The position numbers and the translations under genes are program-made. Of a stretch of 30,755 nucleotides of DNA, positions 1 to 8,140 are shown piece by piece; position 1 is the first letter of the stretch, and every line of letters begins with the position of its first letter. This stretch comes from Ruminococcus sp. (GTDB taxonomy: Bacteria > Bacillota > Clostridia > Oscillospirales > Ruminococcaceae), in contig JAMPAO010000018.1 of assembly GCA_023667165.1 (NCBI GenBank), positions 1-30,755 on the forward strand, read 5' to 3'. A model generated the notes under the pieces. That model had not been told where the DNA came from. It was given only the letters and a program-made list of their open reading frames with translations, and did not search any database.

Positions 1-64
1 TGTTAATTATTTGTAAACTTTGCTTTTTAGGTCTTGACTTTATTTAGCAGGTTTTCAAAATATT

Positions 65-88
65 GCACCGCTGCAATAGCGGCGGTGC
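65..88. other. GC-rich hairpin upstream of the HNH gene
   Basis: Arms GCACCGC (65-71) and GCGGTGC (82-88) can pair, with a further CGC/GCG pairing inside. No T-run follows on the + strand, so this is not a standard terminator. It sits about 25 bases before the HNH gene start. The rest of 1-112 shows no gene; a TTGACT at about 34 has no convincing -10 box. Confidence 0.4.
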
Positions 89-112
89 GCATCTTAAAAA
101 GAGGGGTAAACT

Positions 113-592
113 ATGCAGACGGAAATGCTTTTGAACTTGAAGCAATGGATAAAAGAAGGCGGAAATAAATACAAACGATTTTACCGTACTCGCTACTGGA
201 TGAACGTCAGAACAGATGTAATGAAAATGTATCATAGAGAATGTATACGGTGCAGGAGTTTGGGTAAACCGCTCGAAGATAGCAAAGCGGTCATCGTTCA
301 TCATGTAAAGCATGTGAAAAAGTTTCCCGAACTGGCGGACTCTTTGTATTTTGAGCTTGAAGATGAAAAGTATAAACAGTGCTTATCGGGTAAAAGATAC
401 GGCAATGATGTACGGGTAACAAACAACGGAAATGTAATGTGTTTAAGACCTGCTGATTTTAAATGCGAACTGTTCATAGACTTAGATACGCATAAGGCGG
501 TGCAGCTTTTGCCGCTGTGCAGGGAGTGTCATAAAATCGTACATATGGGAGCAAGTGCAGCCGCAAATGAGAAGTATCCTGAACGGTGGTAG
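113..592 (+). CDS. Phage HNH endonuclease next to the terminase genes
   Basis: A 159-residue protein of the HNH nuclease type found beside small terminase genes in cos-packaging phages, where it assists the terminase in cutting concatemers at cos. Visible parts are a first zinc pair CIRC near residue 44, the catalytic-type VHHVKHV near residue 63, and a distal LCRECHKIVH near residue 134 that supplies the second zinc pair. About 60 residues separate HHV from the distal CxxCH, more than in the compact family members, so the middle looks like an insertion. The ATG at 113 follows a GAGGGG ribosome site. It is the first gene of the packaging block, with the candidate cos region and terminase next. 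The family is clear; a role in cos cleavage is inferred from position. Confidence 0.8.
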   Translation: MQTEMLLNLKQWIKEGGNKYKRFYRTRYWMNVRTDVMKMYHRECIRCRSLGKPLEDSKAVIVHHVKHVKKFPELADSLYFELEDEKYKQCLSGKRYGNDVRVTNNGNVMCLRPADFKCELFIDLDTHKAVQLLPLCRECHKIVHMGASAAANEKYPERW

Positions 593-812
593 GAGTACGG
601 CGTTATCCCCCCCCTGACCTTAAACGATTTTTGCAGCTCTGCAGAATACCGTGAAGGGTGGGGAGTCTGTTTGCAAGTATTTCGGATGTGACGGGGCAGG
701 GTTATCACGAGAGAACGCCTTGCGAGTAATTTATATTTTTAGATACGATTTACCCAAACGGGGGTAATTTACAAAAATATTTGCGGTTTATATTTTTAAG
801 GAGGAATTTTCT
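593..812. other. Candidate cos / packaging region between HNH and terS
   Basis: This 220-base stretch has no gene. A run of eight C at 607-614 is followed by TGACCT. G/C tracts of this kind between an HNH gene and a P27-type small terminase are known from cos phages of Gram-positive hosts, so the packaging cut may be here. Further on, TTACCC (750-755) and GGGTAA (762-767) form an inverted pair, the only place in the phage region where the polar GGGTAA motif faces its reverse copy. AAGGAGG at about 800 serves the next gene. The cos assignment is inference from position and composition. Confidence 0.4.
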
Positions 813-1127
813 ATGGCTTATGATCTGGAAAAAATAAGAGAGAGCCTTATTGCGCAGCTTGTTGCAAACGGCTCGGATATTGAGGCATTCAGAGAGCAGA
901 TAGACTCTTACATCTGGTTTACGGTGCAGGAGCATGAAATGCGCGAGGATATACGCAAAAGAGGCAGAGTGTATATGTCTACAACTGCAACGGGTAAAAA
1001 GATTGAAAAGGAAAATCCATCTGTTGACAAGGTGCTGAAATTTTCAAAGCAGCGTATAGAAATACTGAGGAGACTGGGATTTTCGATCGACTCATGTATT
1101 GCGCCCGCCGAGGACGAGGATATCTGA
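813..1127 (+). CDS. terS: Phage small terminase subunit, P27-like
   Basis: The small terminase recognises phage DNA and loads the large subunit for packaging. This 104-residue protein has the layout of the P27 family: a helical N-terminus and a C-terminal stretch beginning ENPSVDKVLKF and ending in RRLGFS, matching the family's 'NP ... LGLSP' ending. The length is normal to slightly short. The ATG at 813 has a strong AAGGAGG site. It lies directly before the large terminase gene and after the candidate cos region. The call rests on the C-terminal motif plus gene order. Confidence 0.75.
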   Translation: MAYDLEKIRESLIAQLVANGSDIEAFREQIDSYIWFTVQEHEMREDIRKRGRVYMSTTATGKKIEKENPSVDKVLKFSKQRIEILRRLGFSIDSCIAPAEDEDI

Positions 1128-1151
1128 CGGAAGTTTGAGGGAGTGCTGTGT

Positions 1152-2846
1152 ATGGCTGAAATTACAAGCAAATATCTGCTTGAGTACATCGATATTGTAA
1201 ATAATTCAAAAGTGCCTGTTTGCGAAGAACAGGTGCTTTTGATAAAGCATATCCAAAAAGTATTCCGAGAAGAAGATATTTATACGGACGATGAGCAGAC
1301 CGAAAAATATTTTGCGCTGCAAAGGTTTTTCCCATATAAGCTGTTTGCATGGGAGAAGTTTTGTTTTGTGCTCCATAACTGTACATATAACAGAGACGGA
1401 ACTCTGCGTTTTCCCGACCTGTTTATTTATGTGGGCAGGGGTTCGGGTAAAAACGGTTATCTGACGTTTGAGGATTTTGCGCTGACTACTCCCGTAAACG
1501 GGGTAAAAAATTATCATATAAGCACATTTGCGGCATCGGAGGCAAACGCAAAGACATCTTTTATGGAGCTTCACGACATTATACTCGATAACAAGAAGCT
1601 GAGCGAGGCGTTCAAGGTAACGCTGGAAGTTATAAAAAATATCAAAACAGGCTCGGAGATAACATTTCACACAAGCAATGCAAAGACCAAAGACGGAGGC
1701 AGACAGGGCAAGATAAACCTTGACGAGCTGCATACCTTTGAAAATTACGACCTTATGAATGTAGCCCTCACGGGACTTGGCAAAAAGGAAAAGACGCGCA
1801 CAACATATACCACTACAGACGGCGATGTGCGGGATGGGCCTCTTGATAATATAAAGGAAAAATCCATGCGTATATTACAGGGCGAAGAAGCGGATAACGG
1901 ATTTATTCCGTTTATGTGCAGATGCACTCTTGAGGAAATAAACGACCCCGCAAACTGGGTAAAGGCTGTGCCATCGCTTAATGAGTTTCCCGAACTTAAA
2001 CGGCAGATGACAAAGGAGTTTGCGGATTTTGTGAAAGACCCCATAACTTATTCGTCATTTGCCACAAAGCGGTGCAACTGTCCTTACGGAGAAAGAGAAG
2101 CGGGAATAACAAAATGGGAGAATATAAAAGCCTGCTGCAGCGGGGAGAGACCAGAAAATTTTGACTTTTTAGAGGGGCAATACGCTGTATTCGGTGTGGA
2201 CTTTACAAAGGCAAACGACTTTGCGGCGGCTTGTATCGTGATACTTTCAAAAGGGGTAAAATACGTTATAAGTCACACATGGATATGCCGTAATTCGGCG
2301 GATCTGTACCGAATAAATTTTCCTCTTGATATGGCGGTAATGCGGGGAGAAGCAGAATGGGTGGACGATGTGGAAATTCAGCCCGAGCTTATAGCGGACT
2401 GGGTGGACAGTTACCGTGAAAAATACAGCCTTATAATGGGCGGAGCGGATAATTACCGATGGGCATTGCTGCGCAGAGGCTTCGAGGCAATAGGATATAA
2501 AGGGGAGATACGCAGGGGCAGCAACGAGTGGGGCAAAAAGCGCGGTCTTATATACATAAACAGACCGTCGGATACGGATAAAAACGTGCTTGTATTATTA
2601 TCCGACCTTGAGCAGAGGAAGCTGTATTTCGGAGATAATATGATAATGCGCTGGTACTTGCAGAATACAAAGAAGGTTGAAAAGAACGGCAGTGTAAGAC
2701 TTGAAAAGGTCGATAAAAAATCACGGAAAACGGACGGGGTAATGGCACTGCTGGCCGCATATCCGTGTATAAATAATCTTGAGCCTTATGATAAGAGCGG
2801 GGAAGATACAGAAGCGGAATTTGAGCTTACAGTGAGAACCTATTAA
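1152..2846 (+). CDS. terL: Phage large terminase subunit (ATPase and nuclease)
   Basis: The packaging motor that pumps DNA into the prohead and cuts it. From the chosen ATG it has 564 residues, normal for the Terminase_1 family. A Walker A motif VGRGSGKN lies near residues 94-101 and a Walker B-type INLDELH near 187-193. The RNase H-like nuclease domain starts at VFGVDFTKAND near residue 347 and ends with a conserved Asp in KTDGVMALLA near residue 528. The frame also opens at a GTG at 1143, but the ATG at 1152 has GAGGGAG at proper spacing and is preferred. It follows terS closely, as usual. Confidence 0.95.
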   Translation: MAEITSKYLLEYIDIVNNSKVPVCEEQVLLIKHIQKVFREEDIYTDDEQTEKYFALQRFFPYKLFAWEKFCFVLHNCTYNRDGTLRFPDLFIYVGRGSGKNGYLTFEDFALTTPVNGVKNYHISTFAASEANAKTSFMELHDIILDNKKLSEAFKVTLEVIKNIKTGSEITFHTSNAKTKDGGRQGKINLDELHTFENYDLMNVALTGLGKKEKTRTTYTTTDGDVRDGPLDNIKEKSMRILQGEEADNGFIPFMCRCTLEEINDPANWVKAVPSLNEFPELKRQMTKEFADFVKDPITYSSFATKRCNCPYGEREAGITKWENIKACCSGERPENFDFLEGQYAVFGVDFTKANDFAAACIVILSKGVKYVISHTWICRNSADLYRINFPLDMAVMRGEAEWVDDVEIQPELIADWVDSYREKYSLIMGGADNYRWALLRRGFEAIGYKGEIRRGSNEWGKKRGLIYINRPSDTDKNVLVLLSDLEQRKLYFGDNMIMRWYLQNTKKVEKNGSVRLEKVDKKSRKTDGVMALLAAYPCINNLEPYDKSGEDTEAEFELTVRTY

Positions 2847-2863
2847 CGAAAGGAGCAGGGGTA

Positions 2864-3250
2864 ATGGAACAGTCGGATATAGACGCTATGATAACGGCGA
2901 TATGCAATGATATGACAGTGTATACGGAAGAAACCGTGAAAAAGGTAAAAAAGGCAGTGGACGAGGAGGCAAAGCGTCTTGTTAATGCTGTAAAAGCCGA
3001 CTCTCCCGTGAAAACGGGAGAGTATAAACGGGGATGGGGTAAAAAGACTCTTGCCGATAAAGACGGGAGATACTTGCTTGCGGCTATACAGAAAACGCCG
3101 AAAAAGAGTATAGTTCATTTGCTTGAACGGGGGCACAAAACAAGGTACAAAGGGAAAGAATACAAATATGCGAGGACATATCCTCACGTTACGGGGCATC
3201 AGACAGAAGCGTACAAGAACCTCGATAAGAAATTAAAGGATATTTTATAA
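2864..3250 (+). CDS. HK97 gp10-like tail completion / neck protein
   Basis: A 128-residue protein matching the HK97 gp10 family, which helps join head and tail. The family signature is the segment SPVKTGEYKRGWG near residues 46-58 followed by ERGHKTRYKGKEY and a C-terminal HVTGHQTEAYKNL. The N-terminal helix is charged. The ATG at 2864 has an AGGAGCAGGGG site. In most HK97-like phages this gene lies after the capsid and connector genes; here it comes directly after terL, so the order is rearranged. Confidence in the family is high; its exact place in the neck is inferred. Confidence 0.8.
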   Translation: MEQSDIDAMITAICNDMTVYTEETVKKVKKAVDEEAKRLVNAVKADSPVKTGEYKRGWGKKTLADKDGRYLLAAIQKTPKKSIVHLLERGHKTRYKGKEYKYARTYPHVTGHQTEAYKNLDKKLKDIL

Positions 3251-3267
3251 AGAGGAGCGTTATAATT

Positions 3268-3585
3268 ATGGAAAACAAAACCGAAAAAAGAATAGTGGAA
3301 ACAGGCGGCTATTGTATAGAAACCGAGGTCACTGCGAATGTTGAGGTCAGCGACAGGGAGATCAAAGATTATGCGGTACTTATGCTTAAAAAATACAGAG
3401 GAGAGTACATAAAGAATATTGAGATAAAAATAACCGATGACGGTTTTGTCGATATACAATGTAATTTCAAAAATGTAAGGTTTGACCGAATACGCAGAAT
3501 TACAGGATATCTGGTAGGAACTCTTGACCGATTTAACGATGCTAAAAGGGAAGAGGTAAGTCATAGGGTAAAACACAGCATGTAG
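3268..3585 (+). CDS. Small protein with NrdD (class III RNR) glycyl-radical-like C-terminus
   Basis: A 105-residue protein. Its last 30 or so residues contain RRITGYLVGTLDRFNDAKRE and then end in RVKHSM. This closely resembles the extreme C-terminus of anaerobic class III ribonucleotide reductases, where the Gly of an R-x-TGYL motif carries the radical and a basic RVKH-type tail follows. None of the rest of NrdD (catalytic barrel, CxxC zinc site) is present. The first 70 residues are an unknown small domain. A GAGGAGCG-type site precedes the ATG. It lies between the gp10-like and connector genes, which does not suggest a packaging role. It could be a moron gene donating a radical domain, or a structural mimic. 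The motif match is from memory of the family. Confidence 0.6.
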   Translation: MENKTEKRIVETGGYCIETEVTANVEVSDREIKDYAVLMLKKYRGEYIKNIEIKITDDGFVDIQCNFKNVRFDRIRRITGYLVGTLDRFNDAKREEVSHRVKHSM

Positions 3586-3948
3586 GGTTACACAGCGAAA
3601 CCGAGAAGATTTTTGAGAGCTTAACAAAGTGTAATGAAGGTATATTTCGGATTTGAAGTAAGCGGCTTTTTTTCCTTGTTATCAGGTGAAGGCTCGTTTA
3701 AGGGTACATGGGAAATAAATATGCTTATAAGACATGGAATAAAGCAAAGGCATATTTTTTGAGTTATCGGATTGGGTAAACCGAAGCAAGGGTACAATAC
3801 GGAAGTAAGAAGAAACAGAAGATATTTTTTCTCTGTTTTCTCATTTTATTTTCAGAAATCGGATCCGAAGATACATTCTTCCGATGGACATAGGTACAGG
3901 GCATATGTAAGTGACTCGAAGATAGAAGATTGACAGGGAGTGTCGGTA
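3586..3948. other. Gene-poor gap A in the head cluster
   Basis: About 360 bases in an otherwise tightly packed operon. The only open frame of note is 3634-3762 (+, 42 codons, starting MKVYFGFE), which has no ribosome site and is not called. GAAGCAAGG (3783-3791) and AAGAAGAAAC (3807-3816) recur at nearly the same spacing in the gap after the tape measure gene. GACTCGAAGA at about 3914 also recurs there. A weak hairpin with AAACAGA and TCTGTTT arms lies near 3812-3838. The function is unknown; it may be the residue of a lost gene or a regulatory RNA. Confidence 0.4.
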
Positions 3949-4260
3949 ATGGAATATAATATGCTCACATCTCTGATAAATGAATTCAAAGGAAGACTCA
4001 GAATAACATGGCAGGATGAAACCGAAACCGAACTGATAAAGGGTTACATACAATCGGGAGACAGATATCTCTCCGACATTGCAATGGGAGCTCGGATAGA
4101 TTACAACTCGGACCTTTACGCAAAAGAGCTTTTATACAATTATGTGTTATATGTGAGAAGCGACTCGCTTGCGGAGTTTGGAAAAGCGTACAATTCGGAA
4201 CTGCTGAATCTACGCATTACATATCGAAGGAGTCTTGCGGATGAAGAAAATAAAGAATAG
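3949..4260 (+). CDS. Phage head-tail connector (gp6-like)
   Basis: A 103-residue protein of the gp6/QLRG connector type, forming the ring under the portal. The helical layout with ITWQDETETELIKGYIQSGD, then a 'YAKELLYNYVLYVRSD' helix and a C-terminal FGKAYNSELLNLRI segment fits the family. The frame also opens at a GTG at 3940, but the ATG at 3949 has AGGGAG at about 8 bases and gives the expected length. It overlaps the next gene by 20 bases. In typical HK97 phages this gene follows the capsid gene; here it precedes the portal. Confidence 0.75.
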   Translation: MEYNMLTSLINEFKGRLRITWQDETETELIKGYIQSGDRYLSDIAMGARIDYNSDLYAKELLYNYVLYVRSDSLAEFGKAYNSELLNLRITYRRSLADEENKE

Positions 4261-4582
4261 CATAGAAAGCGTACAGTTTAACGATGGCTTTTTGTATTTG
4301 TGCAGATTAAATGACAACGGCGATATTGATTATGCGTCAAAACGGCTGTATTATTACGGCATACGAAACCTTACGCAGAAGCGTCTTGATGAAGCGGCTC
4401 AGCTGCAGGAACAGTATGATTTGGCTGTGCATATACCGCTGGAGTCTGTAGGTGCTTGCAGAACATATGACTGTGTACTGCTGCGAGGGGTAACATACCG
4501 TATAATGAAGGTGCAGGAAGTGTATACGACTAATCCGCCCATAGCCATATTAACTCTCAGTGTATGGGAAATGGAGGTGTAA
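4241..4582 (+). CDS. Phage head closure / head-tail adaptor protein
   Basis: A 113-residue protein in the position and size range of head-closure proteins (SPP1 gp16-like), which plug the portal and receive the tail. The C-terminal half (LRGVTYRIMKVQEVYTTNPP then a beta-rich ending) suits the small beta-barrel of this class. The ATG at 4241 is preferred over a TTG at 4235 because GAAGGAG ends about 9 bases upstream. The start overlaps the connector gene, suggesting translational coupling. The assignment is from gene order and general fold features; no diagnostic motif is seen. Confidence 0.6.
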   Translation: MKKIKNSIESVQFNDGFLYLCRLNDNGDIDYASKRLYYYGIRNLTQKRLDEAAQLQEQYDLAVHIPLESVGACRTYDCVLLRGVTYRIMKVQEVYTTNPPIAILTLSVWEMEV

Positions 4583-4586
4583 AGGT

Positions 4587-5762
4587 TTGAGCCTCGGAAC
4601 GTTTTTCAAGGAACTTATGGGTAAACGAAGTGCATCGGATACGGAACAGCCCAAACTGATATATTCAAACGGAAGCGTATATGTACCTTCGATAGTCGAG
4701 GGCGAGCTTATGCGGACGGCGTTTGCAATAGGGGTAGACTACATTGCGGCTGCTGTGGGCAAATGCGAGATAAGAACCTTTTTAAGGGGCAAGGAAACTC
4801 ATGGAGATGAGTGGTACAGATGGAACATAAAACCCAACAGCAGACAGACCTCTACTCAGTTCTGGGCAAATGTGATACATAATCTGTATTATAACAGAGA
4901 AGCGCTGATAATTCCCATAAATAATCAGCTTATTGCAGCCGACAGCTGGTGTAAAACGGAGTACGCCCTTAAACCTACGGAGTTTACAAATGTTTCCGTA
5001 AACGGGTACACTTTAAGGGAAAGCTATGACAGCGGGAACGCCATATATCTTACGGGAGAGAACAGCGTAAACATACAAAACATGATAATATCTTTGGGAG
5101 GGATGCTCGATGATATTCTGAAAACAGCCTGTACAAAGTATTACAACGAGGGCGGAGAGCATGGTATACTGACTTATGACACAGCCCAGACGGGTAACGA
5201 TAAGGACAGCAAAAGGCTTCAGAAATTGCTGGACGATGATTTTGCAAGTTATTTCAACAGCAGAAATGCAGTACTGCCTTTATTTACAGGGGTAAAATAC
5301 GAGGCGGCGTCCAAAAATACGGGAAGTCAGAGGACAAGCATTGTATCGGATATGACGGATGTTATAAACACGGCTTTTTCATGTATGGGTCAGGCACTGA
5401 GAGTGCCGCCTGCGCTACTGCTTGGGGTAACGGCGAATGTAGAGGAAAATGTGCGGAACTTCCTCACCTTTTGCATAGACCCGTTAATGGATATGATAAC
5501 GGAGGGAGCTAACAGCGTGATATACGGAAGGGCGGTACTTGACGGAAGCTGCCTGCAGGCGGATACTTCCTGCATTGAACATATTGACATATTCGGTGCG
5601 GCAAACAGCATAGACAAGGTTCACAGCAATTCCGTATTATCCGTAAACGAAATAAGACGGAAAATAGGAGAACCGATTATACGGGAAAGCTGGGCGGACG
5701 GTTATGTGCAGACCAAAAACTATGAAGGGGTAAATACGAAAGGAGGAGAAGATGATGGATAA
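4587..5762 (+). CDS. Phage portal protein, HK97 type
   Basis: The portal forms the dodecameric ring at the head vertex through which DNA is packaged. From a TTG start at 4587 it has 391 residues, typical for the HK97 portal family. Features include the segment IGVDYIAAAVGKCEIRTF near residues 45-62, a central stem region, and a C-terminal VNEIRRKIGEPII near residue 360, all characteristic of the family. The frame opens at a GTG at 4560, but GGAGGT at 4573-4578 is well placed for the TTG. It overlaps the protease gene by 8 bases. Confidence 0.9.
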   Translation: MSLGTFFKELMGKRSASDTEQPKLIYSNGSVYVPSIVEGELMRTAFAIGVDYIAAAVGKCEIRTFLRGKETHGDEWYRWNIKPNSRQTSTQFWANVIHNLYYNREALIIPINNQLIAADSWCKTEYALKPTEFTNVSVNGYTLRESYDSGNAIYLTGENSVNIQNMIISLGGMLDDILKTACTKYYNEGGEHGILTYDTAQTGNDKDSKRLQKLLDDDFASYFNSRNAVLPLFTGVKYEAASKNTGSQRTSIVSDMTDVINTAFSCMGQALRVPPALLLGVTANVEENVRNFLTFCIDPLMDMITEGANSVIYGRAVLDGSCLQADTSCIEHIDIFGAANSIDKVHSNSVLSVNEIRRKIGEPIIRESWADGYVQTKNYEGVNTKGGEDDG

Positions 5763-6489
5763 TATAAACGGACTCAAAGGGTACGGCATAAGAATGTGCT
5801 TTGAACTTAATGAGCATATCCGAGAGGCGGATCTTTATATTTATGACGATATAAAGTCCGATGATGTGGATTTCCTGACAGGCGAGACTGTTCCATCGGA
5901 AACGGATGAAAAGCGCATATGCGATAAGCTGTCGGAGATACCCGACAATTATCTGTTAAACGTATATATTGCGTCTAACGGCGGAAGCGTAAAGACGGGG
6001 CTTGCCATCTATTCCATGCTTAAACGCAAGGCATGCAGGAAGCGGGCGTATATTGACGGTGTGGCATGCAGTATAGCGAGCGTTATTCCTATGGCGTGCG
6101 AGGAGGTAATAATGTACCCCACCTCGCTTATGATGATACACGCCGCATCGGGACTTTTCATGGGTACTGCGGACGAACACAGGGCGTTTGCGGAGGAGCT
6201 TGACGTTATAACGGAGAGCGCGGCAAAGGCGTATCTTGATAAGGCGGGAGAGAAGCTGGATGAGAATGTACTGCGTGAAATGCTGAAAAAAGATACGTGG
6301 CTCAATGCGGAGCAGTGTCTGGGGTACGGACTCTGCGACAGAATAGAGTCAAAAGCCGAAAAGCGTGAGGGTACTCCCCATGGGCAAGCCGCTATGCCGT
6401 CTTTGAATGAAAACACCGAAAAAACGGCGGAGCAAACAAAGAAAATAAACGCAGCTGCGGTAGCGGCGGCATTTATAAACAGTATTTAA
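5755..6489 (+). CDS. ClpP-type prohead protease (peptidase S14 family)
   Basis: The protease matures the capsid by removing the N-terminal delta domain of the major capsid protein. The protein has 244 residues. The nucleophile Ser106 lies in GVACSIASV and His129 in LMMIHAASG; the substrate strand NVYIASNGGSVKTGLAIY near residue 64 is a ClpP hallmark. The C-terminal tail, from about residue 200, is rich in Glu, Lys and Ala and may act as a scaffold. Tandem ATGs occur at 5752 and 5755; AGGAGG is 8 bases before the second, which I chose. It overlaps the portal gene and directly precedes the capsid gene. Confidence 0.9.
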   Translation: MDNINGLKGYGIRMCFELNEHIREADLYIYDDIKSDDVDFLTGETVPSETDEKRICDKLSEIPDNYLLNVYIASNGGSVKTGLAIYSMLKRKACRKRAYIDGVACSIASVIPMACEEVIMYPTSLMMIHAASGLFMGTADEHRAFAEELDVITESAAKAYLDKAGEKLDENVLREMLKKDTWLNAEQCLGYGLCDRIESKAEKREGTPHGQAAMPSLNENTEKTAEQTKKINAAAVAAAFINSI

Positions 6490-6502
6490 GGAGGATGTTA
6501 TT

Positions 6503-7750
6503 ATGACCAGTCTTGATATGCAAAATGAGAAAAAGGCACAGCTTGCATCCGCACTTGCTGCGGCAATGAAGAACAATGATGAAACGGAGCTTGCCAGAGT
6601 ATTCGGTGAACTCAGTACACTTGTACAGGATAAGATAACCGCCGAGGCAAATGAACTGGGAGCGTCTATGGCGCAGGACAGCACGATACTTGCATCGAGG
6701 GGTTACAGGCAGCTTACTGCGGCGGAAACGAAATTTTACATGGCTTTGGGTAACGCCTTTAAGTCGGGCGACCCCAAAATGGCGCTTAACGGTGCGGAAG
6801 CGATAATGCCCGAAACGATAATCGAAGCGGTGCTTCAGGATATTAAGAAAAAGCATCCTCTGCTTGAGCATATCAATCTTGTAAATACATACGGTGCCGT
6901 GAAGCTCCTTGTCAATACTGCGGGTACTGACACTGCCGTATGGGGCAAGCTGACGGAGGATAAGAAAAAAGAGATATCCGCTTCCATAGAGGAGATAGAT
7001 ACGCAGCTTTTAAAGCTGACCGCATATCTTCCGGTGCCTAAGGCTATAAAGGATCTGGGTCCCGTATGGCTTGACAGCTATGTAAGAACGATGCTCAGCG
7101 AGGCTATTGCTTTAGGCTGCGAAAAAGGCGTGATAGAGGGCAGCGGCAAGGACGAGCCTATAGGAATGACGAGGGTAGTCGGCAAAGAAGCTGTTGTAAC
7201 AAACGGCGGATACTCGGAGAAAGAGGCTGTTGCGGTAACAGACCTCAGTATTGAAACCTACGGAACGCTTCTCGGAATGCTTGCGACAAATTCCGAAACG
7301 GGAGATACAAGGGATATTGACGATGTGATACTTGTCTGCAATCCCGTGGACTATTTCACAAAGGTTATGAAAGCGACCAGTATGCTGATACAGGCGGGTA
7401 CTTATGTTAAGGATATACTTCCCTTCCCCACAACGATAATCCGCTCGGCGGCGGTGCCTAAGGGCAAGGCGATCATCGGCATCGGAAGCAGATATTTCCT
7501 CGGCGTGGGCAACTCCAAAAACGGTACTCTCGAGTATGATGACAGCGTACAGTTCTTAGAGGATAACAGGGTGTATATGAGCAAGCTCTACGCCAACGGC
7601 AGACCTTTAGATAATAACGCATTCATTCTGCTCGATATAAGCGGACTTGAGCCTTTGAGGACGCAGGTCACCACATGGACGGAAGCTCCCGATGCGGCGG
7701 CGCAGACAAAGTACAATCAGGGTGCGGGGAATACCGATGATACCGAATAA
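6503..7750 (+). CDS. HK97-type major capsid protein
   Basis: A 415-residue major capsid protein. The first 90 or so residues form a charged helical delta domain (LDMQNEKKAQLASALAAAMK onward), expected to be removed by the upstream protease. The mature part contains MPETIIEAVLQDIKKKHPLL near residue 101, the scaffold of the HK97 fold, and a C-terminal part with YMSKLYANGRPLDNNAFILL. A strong AAGGAGG precedes the ATG. GGGTAA is rare in this gene (one copy at 6748) compared with its neighbours. Confidence 0.92.
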   Translation: MTSLDMQNEKKAQLASALAAAMKNNDETELARVFGELSTLVQDKITAEANELGASMAQDSTILASRGYRQLTAAETKFYMALGNAFKSGDPKMALNGAEAIMPETIIEAVLQDIKKKHPLLEHINLVNTYGAVKLLVNTAGTDTAVWGKLTEDKKKEISASIEEIDTQLLKLTAYLPVPKAIKDLGPVWLDSYVRTMLSEAIALGCEKGVIEGSGKDEPIGMTRVVGKEAVVTNGGYSEKEAVAVTDLSIETYGTLLGMLATNSETGDTRDIDDVILVCNPVDYFTKVMKATSMLIQAGTYVKDILPFPTTIIRSAAVPKGKAIIGIGSRYFLGVGNSKNGTLEYDDSVQFLEDNRVYMSKLYANGRPLDNNAFILLDISGLEPLRTQVTTWTEAPDAAAQTKYNQGAGNTDDTE

Positions 7751-7769
7751 TAAAAGGGGGACTTAAGTT

Positions 7770-8138
7770 ATGTGGGAAGATAGGGTAAACAACATTGATG
7801 AGGATGAAATAGCGGAGCGGCTGTCGAAGCTTGGGATACCTTTTGCCGATGAATATTTTCCCGACTCTAAGGCTGCGCCCTATGCGGTGTATACCACACC
7901 CGAAGCCGAGTATGACGGAGCGGACATGATAAACCTTTACAGAAAGCAGACGTTCAGAATAGAGCTCTACACGGCTTCTAAGAGAGATCCTTTAAGACGG
8001 AAGCTGTTTGAGCTTTTTGAGGATGTGCCTTTTCATGTTGACGAGGTAAGCGGCGGAATGAAGAACTTTTATGTAACTGCAATCACATTCAGGCAGACAT
8101 TGTTTGATTTAGACTGCGGCGATGAAATGGAGGAGTAA
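7770..8138 (+). CDS. Phage tail terminator / head-tail joining protein
   Basis: A 122-residue protein. The central AAPYAVYTTPEAEYDGAD followed by a QTFRIELYTASKRDPLRRKL stretch is typical of the small alpha/beta proteins that cap the tail tube (gp17-like tail terminators) in Gram-positive siphophages. It lies between the capsid and major tail protein genes, the usual place. A GGGGG site lies 11-15 bases before the ATG, somewhat far. The call is by similarity of layout and gene order. Confidence 0.65.
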   Translation: MWEDRVNNIDEDEIAERLSKLGIPFADEYFPDSKAAPYAVYTTPEAEYDGADMINLYRKQTFRIELYTASKRDPLRRKLFELFEDVPFHVDEVSGGMKNFYVTAITFRQTLFDLDCGDEMEE

Positions 8139-8140
8139 TT

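Noticed and set aside
3634..3762. 42-codon frame in the head-cluster gap
   Set aside because: No Shine-Dalgarno site and no recognisable features; kept only as a note in the gap entry.
4560..4586. GTG start for the portal gene at 4560
   Set aside because: It reads the end of the upstream gene. GGAGGT points to the TTG at 4587, which gives the usual portal N-terminus.
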